DNA from: Takakia lepidozioides
Lineage: Eukaryota; Streptophyta; Takakiopsida; Takakiales; Takakiaceae
Assembly (NCBI GenBank): GCA_030704615.1
Contig: CM060731.1
Location: 12,896,001 to 12,960,000, forward strand
Length of the DNA: 64,000 bases
Direction of reading: 5' to 3'
The position numbers were made by a program, and so were the translations under genes. Shown piece after piece: positions 55,980-64,000 of this stretch (its first letter is position 1; each line of letters begins with the position of its first letter). The notes under the pieces were generated by a model that was not told the DNA's origin, did not search any database, and saw only the letters and a list, made by a program, of their open reading frames with translations.

Positions 55980-56979
55980 ATAGTGGGGAGAGGATTTGTT
56001 GGGACCTAGTGTACACGTCAAAGTGGGCTGTGCCTAGGCCTCTTTATCCTGAATGGTTAGGTGTTTGTAGCTTTGTGCATTTTCAACTCATTGCTTAAAT
56101 CTTCATCCTTCACTTCGCTATCTAGCCTCAACCATGGTGCCTTTGAACTGGGTAACCTGTTTGCTTGAGGCCTGTACTTTATGTCTGCAAGTGGAATGGC
56201 CCAAGGTTTGGCCAGATTGTCATGTGGATGTGTAATTTTCTCGAAGGGAAAATGTTGCATTGGCCTCTACAGTCACATGAATACATGAGCTATGTGCCTA
56301 CAGATTCATAGGGCTAGCGAGTGGAGCTTAGCTTTATTGTGCAGGCTGTTCAGTTGAAGAATTCAATTGTTAGACTGGCATGCATGTAATGACAATTCGC
56401 CTCCTCTTGCCCGAGTTCTGATGCTTACTAGTGTCATGATGGTGAGTATCTGAACCATTGTGGTGTTGGCTTGGGTTTGCTATGTCTCTGATGGCCAGAA
56501 AGCACTTGGATTGTTGTATGACAGAGATAGCAATATTTGAAAGTAACCTAAGCATCCTCATATTGAAGGAGGTTGGATTTTTTCCATCCTCCACTACACC
56601 TACAGCTTGAAGCTATGGACCATGAGATGTTCATATCAAACCTATCGTTGTTACGAAAACCTATAGTTGTAATCCTCCAAACAGATCTATGCTTATTAAG
56701 TAAAGGCCTACAGCTTTTTTCACTTCACCCTTGTGTGAAGAGTCTGCCTCTGGCTACCTTTTTATTCATATTGAGTGTAAATCTACAAAACTGGATTGCT
56801 GTATCATTTTCTTAATTACATTAATATGCCTGAGGTACTGGAATCTTGTGATTGTTTTGTGAGCATGAAACGTTTTGCGATCCCTAGTCATTGCAGGTTA
56901 ACCAACATACCCATCAGAAAAAGTGTTTAATTGTATATATGTTTTACCAGCATATTTGTTAGGGCACATGCCTTACTGG
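55980..56979. other. 3' flank of the RabGAP gene, no gene seen
   Basis: Probably includes the 3' untranslated region. No coding or repeat feature was supported before the hAT-like elements begin. Confidence 0.45.
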
Positions 56980-56987
56980 GTTTAGAC

Positions 56988-57370
56988 CAGTGTTGTACTG
57001 GTATCAGGTTTAGGACATACCAGTTGGGTATCTATAATGGTGGAAATGTTTTTTTTTATATACCGGTATGAATATGAGTATTATGACCATGGTATATAGT
57101 ATCAATAGGGTATCATTCCAAGTAAATAAACAAAACAATAAAATATATATTATATTATATATTAAATAAATATACATAACGTATAATTACATAGCATATA
57201 TATAATAATTTAATAGAGTATTGATACCAATATAAATGAGGAAGATGGCTGGGTAGTACTAGTATCAGTACTGGTATTGAAAAATCAATTACAGTTGGGT
57301 AGGTTCTGCAATACCAGATTCATACCCAGTATTGAACCCAGGTGAAACCCTCTATAACAGTACAACACTG
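56988..57370. mobile_element. hAT-like miniature element 1, 383 bp, 8-bp target duplication
   Basis: Ends are CAGTGTTGTACTG and its inverse CAGTACAACACTG, 13 perfect bases. Flanked by GTTTAGAC at 56980-56987 and 57371-57378, the 8-bp duplication typical of hAT transposons. The interior is AT-rich with TACCAG/CTGGTA motifs. No coding capacity. Confidence 0.75.
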
Positions 57371-57378
57371 GTTTAGAC

Positions 57379-57875
57379 CAGTGTTGGACTCGTATATAAG
57401 TGGGGGACTGGTGTATATACTGGTATATGCACTGGTATACCAGATCAGTCTGGTATCATTTGGGAGAATACTTGGTCATATACCAGACCAGGCTGGTATC
57501 AGGTTTTTTATACCAGCCACAATACCAGTACTCCCCCACCGTCTTCCTCGTTTACTCTGGTATGTGTACTATATTAATATGTGTACATATGTCTACATAC
57601 TTGTACTCGTGTACATCTTCTTTATGTGTATTATGTTTATTTTCACGTGATACTCGCTAGGTGATAAACTTGTAATTCAAGATGGCTTTGGAATGGTACC
57701 AGCGTTGATATCTCATACCAGCTGGTATTGTGGTCATGATACTCATACTCATACCAGTATCTGGAACAAAAATACATCCCCCATTATATAGACCAGAGTG
57801 GTATGGAAGTTTTGTGATACGTCTAGTACCAGGACGAGGTCGGTATGTTAAAAACTTGATACCAGTCCTAAACTG
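57379..57875. mobile_element. hAT-like miniature element 2, 497 bp
   Basis: Begins CAGTGTTGGACTCGTAT immediately after the shared GTTTAGAC. The right end, read in reverse, is CAGTTTAGGACTGGTAT (13 of 17 matching). The right flank is TTTTAGAC (57876-57883), 7 of 8 identical to the left flank. The interior contains 20-bp dyads at 57437-57456 and 57480-57499, each ATACCAG-N6-CTGGTAT. No coding capacity. Confidence 0.6.
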
Positions 57876-57890
57876 TTTTAGACTCACAAC

Positions 57891-58423
57891 CAGTGTTGTA
57901 CTGGTATGTGCTAGTCGGCCGGGGTATGTGTAAGGGTATGTCAGAACCTGGTGTGTCATGCAGTCTATACCCTGGGTTTGGCCTTAGGGTTCCAAACATA
58001 CGTACCCAAACTAATACCATACTAGTCACACTAGCTGGCGGAGCAATACTGCGATTGCAAACAGTACTCCGGGGGGAGTGTTTCGAGATGGAAGGGGTAG
58101 CAGTTATGGCGTTAAGGTGCGCCATGTTGTGTTTGCTATGGAAGGGGTTTCATTTTTGCGGCTGGATCTTTGATGTGGGGAGGCGCAAAAGATTGAGCAA
58201 ATCAGCTTTGTGATTGCAATTCTTTTTTTTTACCTTTTGTAATGTTGCCATCAATCTGATTTTTTTTTTCAGCTTTGAATAGAGTATGATGAATGTTGGG
58301 GTATACCATATCATTGTCATTTGAGTTTTTGCCATACCCATGCCTAGGACCAGGTATCTCAAAATTGGAAATACCCATACCCATCCTATCACCTACCTGG
58401 CCACCCTAGTCTACACTGCGCTG
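57891..58423. mobile_element. hAT-like miniature element 3, 533 bp, 8-bp target duplication
   Basis: Begins CAGTGTTGTACTGGTATG; flanked by CTCACAAC at 57883-57890 and 58424-58431. The right end (GCGCTG) is a weaker inverse of the left end, so the right boundary rests mainly on the matching duplication. GGGTATG and CATACCC motifs occur near both ends. Confidence 0.5.
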
Positions 58424-58431
58424 CTCACAAC

Positions 58432-59400
58432 CAACCCAATTAACAAATAAAAGGTTGTTGGGTCAACCGGACATCCACTCTAAGGGTATTTGCGAATTCA
58501 GGTTCTTGGAGGATGTTTGGGCAACCGCTTGTCCCGGTTAAGGCAATTTGAGACTCGAGTGTGTCCATCTTCTAAACGGATAGCAATATTTTTTGAGGTA
58601 AAGGGACACCATAAGTTATACTTGCTTTGATATTATCTATCTTTTAATCTTAGTCAATGTGGACTATTCAAGGATTTTTTTTTTTCTCCCAAATAATCAA
58701 TTTCTTTGATGAAATGAAAGGTAGATGACTGTTCGCACTAGGTAAGCCACTACATCCATTATATTGTGCTCAACGTTGTTGTGATCTATCAGGTCTGCAG
58801 TAGCATGATATCTGAAATCAACAAACATATTAGAAGAAATATGTTGGTTGTATTATACAGGCTACTAATAAAGCAAAGCAAAAATATGTAACAGGTCTTT
58901 AATGTTTACCATGTCATTTGAAATAGTTGTTTGTGCGAGGGGCGAACAAGACTTTTGCATCTTATCTCTTTGTTGTTGTTTTAAATAGAAGAGTATGGTC
59001 TCTTACCGCACATAGTCTCCAACAATGAAATCTTCATTGTGCAAATGTGGTGAGGTCTGATTGTAGAGTCTTGTATTTCTGAAACGTAAGGTTGTCATGT
59101 ATTGTGGTATAAGAAGAGAGTTTGACATCAAGACAAAACATGCACACATTGAGAAAATCATGACAAGAGAAGTCATAAATAAACTAAAATAAATAGGATT
59201 CAATGAGCACCTATATGATCTAATGACCTCATAAAAGCGGAAAGCGAATTTCAAATTTTAATGTTGTATGATGTTTGACAATTTTCAAATTTGACATTTG
59301 ATTCAAAATGACCATACATTCTCATGATAACAAGATGGAAGCATTGGCCCTGTAATTTAATGCTCTTGGTGAATCCACAACTCAATCAACACATTTGGTC
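58432..59400. other. AT-rich spacer, no gene seen
   Basis: No supported coding sequence; a minus-strand frame at 59003-59254 is unconvincing. Confidence 0.4.
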
Positions 59401-59439
59401 ACCAAGATCATTTACAATATGTCGAATGTCACCGTCACA

Positions 59440-59920
59440 TCATCCAGCATGGGATGATGCCCCAACCAATAAACGGTAGAAACAAACACGCAAGACTCTC
59501 GAAGAAAGAAATACTAAACAAACTAGAAAGCGATGATGCTAAGGAAGACCAAGCATTTTTCTCCCAAGAGAGAAAGGGCAAGCCAACGAATCTTCTCTAT
59601 GGATGGAAATGGGAAATTGAGAGTCAAGAAGACAACGAAGTTGTATAATAAAGAGTGCATCAAAGAACTCAAGGAAAAAACCAAGTATGTCTATTGTAAA
59701 AAGAAAGGTCATTGGGTCAAAGTACAAAGACAAAAGAAGAGATGAAGATAAATATATCAGACAAATGTAGTTGAAACCTTTGGATGCATTGTGTTTGCAG
59801 CTGATTCTAACAAGCACATCAGTCGAAATATCTGGTATGCTGATGAAGACGCAACAAAGCATATGATCGTAGAGAATGGTTCAGGAGTTTTGAGTCCATT
59901 TCTCACATGAATGTTGGATA
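59440..59920 (+). pseudogene. Ty1/copia gag end and protease relic
   Basis: Broken plus-strand frames contain a partial zinc knuckle, YVYCKKKGHWVKVQ (the first Cys is lost), and then IWYADEDATKHM, a degenerate form of the copia protease motif WxxDSGA(S/T)xHM in which the active-site Ser and Gly are replaced. It is a decayed fragment upstream of an LTR-like segment. Confidence 0.55.
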
Positions 59921-59951
59921 AGATATTTCAGACAACACCAACACACTATTT

Positions 59952-60209
59952 TGTTAGGAATCTCTGTCCCATGATAACCATGATCAGCATAACTTAGTCT
60001 ATACACCACACTTGCAGACTATCGGACAGCTCATCGATCACTCATAGCTACAGCCTGTATTTAGGAAGCGGAAGAGACGTCTTCTCTCTCTCAGTTGCTC
60101 AACGGACTACAACCTTGTAAGCTAATTCTTGCTAGGAAACTGTGTTGATTCCTGCATGCATATATGATTCTTTGATTCATGATTTGTGTATAGCTTTGTA
60201 TCCCCAATA
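59952..60209 (+). repeat. Copia-type LTR candidate
   Basis: Starts TGTTAGGAATC, a common copia LTR start, and ends near CTTTGTATCCCCAATA. A diverged copy of its 3' part (TGATTCCTGCAT..ATGATT..TGATTTGTGT..CTTTGTAT..CCAATA) recurs at about 62425-62482, after gag and protease relics, suggesting the two LTRs of one shrunken element. Confidence 0.5.
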
Positions 60210-60464
60210 GGTTCTGGGCCCACGAAACTAGTTGTATACTCTGAGTGTCTTGAGTATTTTTAATGCGTTTCCAGTACTGTGCTTTATTGGTACTGTTCTT
60301 TATTGGTACTGTTCTTTATGTCCTTGTTTATCATCTAGTTTCTTCATTGCACATTCGAGCACTGTCATGTCAAGTGTTGTCCTACTATTCATAGTTGATC
60401 AATGGAAATACTATAGTTTATATCTTATTTCAATTTTCCTTTAAGTGGCAAGAGAGAGTTGAGC

Positions 60465-61145
60465 CATGGATACGTCAAAAGAGTTGAGTAACGTTGAGCA
60501 CTTCAATGGTGAGGGTTTCGCCACGTGGAAGTACCAGATGCGAGCTATCTTTAGAGAAAATGAGCTCATGTCTGTTGTCGATGTGTCATAGAGGAAGCCA
60601 GAAAGGTGTTGGGTGTCAATGGAACTCCAAATATCGACCCTGATCCAGTAGCTGTAAGCAATTGGATGAAACAAGACAACCAAGGGATTGGTCTTTTGTG
60701 CTAAGCATTGGACATGAAACAGCTCATGAAAAACATGATGGGTTGTGAGACGTCAGTGGCGTTCTAACAAAAACTAAACATTGTGCATGAACAGCGTGCG
60801 ACAGATAATGTTTTTCGCCTCTATGAGAACTTCTACAAGGCCAAGATGGAGAAGGGAGAAGATATAGCTGACTTTCTTGAAAAGATCAAGCTGATTATCA
60901 ATACTCTGCAAGGTATGGGAGACGTCAGCTTCACCGACAAGGCGATCATTGCAAAGATTCTCTACAACCTGCCTAGCTACTTGAAGCACTTCAGATCATC
61001 TTGGGACAGCGCGCTGGAAAGACCCGAGAAGAACATCGATATGCTCACCTCATGACTGCTCACTGAGGAAGGCAGAGCCAAGATAAACGACGACGAGACC
61101 ACAACCAAGGCGTTCTTGGCAAGCAAAAAGACGCAAGGATAGCCA
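60465..61145 (+). pseudogene. Ty1/copia gag relic (UBN2-type)
   Basis: ATG at 60465 follows the LTR candidate. The text NVEHFNGEGFATWKYQMRAIF is the usual copia gag start, and after stops the frame continues DNVFRLYENFYKAKMEKGED and LIINTLQGMGDVSFTDKAI with LYNLPSYLKHF, the UBN2 gag pattern. It is interrupted by TAG near 60588 and TGA near 61053 and ends near 61140. Confidence 0.7.
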
Positions 61146-61488
61146 TCAAGCGATGAGAGCTCAAGGCCGAGGCTCACGAGTATGACTAATTTGTCCGGCC
61201 AGGGCGGATCGACATTGTTGTCCATAGTGCTGAAGATCCTTGCAGTGCCCCCCTGGCCGAAGTTGCTACCTTTGTCCTAAGTGGATGCTAACATATTTTC
61301 TCCATTTTCCTACTTCTTTTCTCGCTCTGTATCATCATGTTTCTATTATTCTCTTTCGTATACAATTTGGCACTATTATAGCTCTGTTTTGATTGCGCAC
61401 GAATTGAATGAACGATGTGAACTATAACAACAACTATGCAAGGAGGTCATAGTATTTTAGAGGAGGAAGAAAGTGACAGTGACGATGG

Positions 61489-61785
61489 TTGTCAGACAAT
61501 ATTAAGAAAAAACCGTTATTTGAAATGATGTCTAAAATTGAGCCAGTCTCTTCACGCAAATTTATGACTGGTGGATTCTGCACCAAGTGTGGCAATATTT
61601 TCATGTCTGTAGGGGCCATATTCTGTAGTTCATGTGGAGCAGAGAGATGTGGGCTGCACGTCCAGGAAAATATCAAGGTGGTTGGGACTCCAAGAGGAAG
61701 TCACCAGAGACCAGCGATCATTGGCACAACGACGTTACTAAAAACAAAGATTAGTTGGAGGCCGAGTCCACAGTCTGTCAGATGA
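61489..61785 (+). CDS. Small zinc-ribbon-like open frame between copia relics
   Basis: 98 codons with two CxxCG knuckles, GGFCTKCGNIFMSVGAIFCSSCG, spaced like a zinc ribbon. It does not belong to known copia proteins and lies between a copia gag relic and a copia zinc-knuckle relic, suggesting a captured exon or an insertion. There is no intron or partner gene, and the start is uncertain. Function unknown. Confidence 0.3.
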   Translation: MSDNIKKKPLFEMMSKIEPVSSRKFMTGGFCTKCGNIFMSVGAIFCSSCGAERCGLHVQENIKVVGTPRGSHQRPAIIGTTTLLKTKISWRPSPQSVR

Positions 61786-61959
61786 CACTCCTCTTCCTCA
61801 AATTCGAACAAAATTTGACAAAGCTTTTGATCATATTTATGAGCGAGTCTTTAAACCAAAGCCCCGCGGCAGTGATGGATTATGGGGAAAAATCTTTTTG
61901 AAACATACCACCATCATGTCCATGAAAAGCTGAATAGTAACGACAGAGATGTCTGGAGC

Positions 61960-62430
61960 TGGTTTGATAGCAGGAGGCCAAAAAGGTCGATATTGCGAAA
62001 GAGAAAAAAAAAACCACGTGCTTCAAATGCGGCAAGAATAGGCATTTGCAGGAAGCGTGAGTGCCCCAATGAAGGATGGCAATACAAAGGAAGAGAAGCA
62101 GGGAGGTTCATCGTACAAAGCTTGGATGGTGGACCACCTTGCTTCTTGGAGCCTGAAAGACAGAGATGCCTGCTTCACCAATTCCAAAGCCACCACTCTT
62201 CTGACGGATCACCGTGAATGGTTTAAGACCTTCAAAGACATTTGAAGGCATGAGGAGACTGTAGAGGATATTGACGGCATCGAATATCTACTAGCGGACA
62301 TTGGCAACATTGCTATTCGGATCAAGGCTGACAACATATGATATGACAACTTGAGCTTGCAAATGTCTTGTGGTCTTGGGAGGAATCTTTTTTCGAACAA
62401 CCAAGATGAACATCGCCAAGAAACTGTGGT
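61960..62430 (+). pseudogene. Ty1/copia zinc knuckle and protease-region relic
   Basis: CFKCGKNRHLQ then, after a frame slip, KRECPNEG form a CX2CX4HX4C nucleocapsid knuckle. The following text (LLTDHREWFKTFKDI, EYLLADIGNIAIRIKAD, CGLGRNLFS) follows the course of a copia protease and its downstream linker, but the catalytic DSGAS is lost. Several stops and slips are present. Confidence 0.55.
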
Positions 62431-62499
62431 GATTCCTGCATTCATGATTCCTGATTTGTGTGTAACTTTGTATCTCCAATAAAGAAACGGTTTATCCAT

Positions 62500-62780
62500 A
62501 TTGCAGATCATAGTTGAAGTGGAAGAAATCGAAATATTTTTTCAGGTCCAAGGAATATTCAAGCAAGTTCTCTATAACGTTCTAGAATTACACAAGAATT
62601 TATTCTCTTTTGGGCAAGCTACAGACATATGCATTGACACAATCTACAACAGTGGAGATTGTCGAATGCTTAACAATGAAATGGAAATTGTTATGCAAAG
62701 AATTCAAATGGAGAAATTGTTTTAGCTCATAGTTGAGGTAATTCTTAAGCAAACATTACTAGCAGTGGAAATGCGGAGGC
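62500..62780 (+). pseudogene. Ty1/copia protease-to-integrase linker relic
   Basis: GIFKQVLYNVLELHKNLFSFGQATD matches the VLYVPxLxxNLLSxGQL pattern that follows the copia protease, then a CRMLNNEMEIV-type segment leads toward the pre-integrase region. It is a second, partly overlapping set of the domains seen at 61960-62430, so two copia insertions are present. Confidence 0.5.
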
Positions 62781-63689
62781 TTCAGATAAAACGAGACAAC
62801 CCAATTTAGAGTCGACTACGAAAACAAGAAACGACCTTCAACTTTGAGCTAGCCAACATCAATGTTTATCATTATTAGGGATAGACATGGGAACCCGGAA
62901 ATGTTTCTGCCAATGTGTTGGTTGTTGAATCTGAATCTTGGGCGAATCTGGGTCCTTAAGAAAGACATGTCATTGTGTCCAGATCAATCTGAGATCACCC
63001 ACATTGCAGTGCAACATGTCATCCACCTATGTCCACTAGAGTCTGATTTGGATAGATATTTGTCGTGAAGCAACATGCATTTGAGGTGGTTGGTTGGTTC
63101 CCTTGGTATGTCAATGGATTACAATAAACATGGGGTAATTGCATATTTTGTGAATCAAATAGAAAAGATATTTGGAAAGAATTGGAGTGAGAAGAGAAGA
63201 ACGTCAAAGATAAAAATGCAGATATCTTTCATGCCAAAGGTTGGACATCATGAATGTAATTACACTATATCTATGAAGTCAATGATGAGTTAACAACGAA
63301 CATGGCTACAAAAATTTCTTTGATGAAGAGAAAGCGGAAACAAGATGGTGATTTGGAATAATATGGATACCCTCCCTAACAAACTCTTAGATTCGCTACA
63401 TCTTTTGCAAGACCTTTATTATGCCTATGTTGAAAACATGGTTGACTGTTCGTGACCATTTTATATCATCACCTAGAAGTATACCAAATCTGTCAATAAT
63501 AAAAAGAAACAACATGAGTTATCTCATCCTTAAAACTCTGTCTATAATCATGTTCTCTCGTTCAAAAGTCCCATCGTCTTATATAATTCACTTCCACATG
63601 AAGAAATTAAGGTTGTTAGTAAGACTAGCTTTGGAGTCCGTCAAATATGTTCATTTATTTATCTTCTAATACATGGCCCAAGGTATTAT

Positions 63690-64000
63690 CACCAGAAACA
63701 CCTAAAGAATTTTTTCACCTAAACGTTTGCAAGTCAATGAGTTCAAATTCCACTAAAGGTGCATACCACGTTTTGTTCAAAGACAATCACAAATAGCTTT
63801 ATGATTGTGTTTTTCGTAAAGACAAGTCTTTGTTTTCAATTGTTTCAAGAATCTTGAAGCCCAAGTGCTCAATGAAAATGGGACTAAGATCAAGGGAATA
63901 AGAATTGATGGAGGTGGAGAACATAAACGTAGAGAATTCTGTGGATATCTCCAAGAGAAGGGAGTTGCGTATGAAACCGCGGCCCCCTACACACTTGAAC
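63690..64000 (+). pseudogene. Ty1/copia integrase core, cut by the window edge
   Basis: Reads STKGAYHVLFKDNHK, then in a following frame LNENGTKIKGIRIDGGGEH, REFCGYLQEKGVAYETAAPYTLE, the copia integrase pattern around the second catalytic Asp (RxDxGGE) and the APYTPEQNG box. The sequence leaves the window before the third acid. Frame slips and a TAG near 63796 show decay. Confidence 0.65.

Overview
The window looks like nuclear DNA of a green-lineage eukaryote, most likely a streptophyte (charophyte) alga or early-diverging land plant. Its genes are split by many GT-AG introns, and it carries a plant-type h thioredoxin, a UBP27-like ubiquitin protease and CACTA, hAT, copia and LINE debris. 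It also carries a Ty3/gypsy-type element encoding a DNA cytosine methyltransferase, an arrangement reported before for charophytes and dinoflagellates. The species is an inference; nothing here fixes it. No tools were run, and exon joins were worked out by hand from reading frame and splice sites.

Four host genes are supported. (1) Thioredoxin h, 908-1583 (+), 3 exons, 120 aa. (2) A CaMKK/GRIK-type protein kinase fused to a C-terminal cyclic-nucleotide-binding domain, about 26924-32900 (-), 13 or more exons; the 5' end is unresolved. (3) A UBP27/USP30-like membrane-anchored deubiquitinase, 37893-42855 (+), 11 exons, 810 aa. (4) A TBC-domain RabGAP, 52168-55979 (+), 7 exons, 401 aa. The kinase, protease and RabGAP suggest energy/cyclic-nucleotide signalling, ubiquitin removal at mitochondria and membrane traffic, but nothing links them to each other.

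The rest is mostly mobile or repetitive. 2.2-6.2 kb holds a 20-bp dyad cluster, a CACTA transposase relic and LINE relics. 6.2-7.0 kb is a non-autonomous CACTA element inserted into one copy of a local repeat, with a second copy of the target left unoccupied. 8.6-14.0 kb holds tandem repeats, a decayed multi-exon gene whose two large introns carry thirteen 24-bp palindromes, and a third palindrome family (26 bp) in a tandem array. 15.6-16.3 kb carries a 183-bp direct repeat.

16558-24188 (-) is the most notable object: a gypsy-like retroelement with gag, zinc knuckles, protease, DNA methyltransferase, reverse transcriptase, RNase H, integrase and a terminal PHD finger. All ten internal stop codons on its main reading frame are TAG. 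24.8-26.4 kb is minisatellite. 36.7-37.1 kb is a broken ATP synthase beta-subunit copy. 45.4-47.4 kb has a LINE relic and an inverted-repeat element. 57.0-58.4 kb is three hAT-like elements lying end to end. 59.4-64.0 kb is decayed Ty1/copia material whose integrase runs off the right edge.
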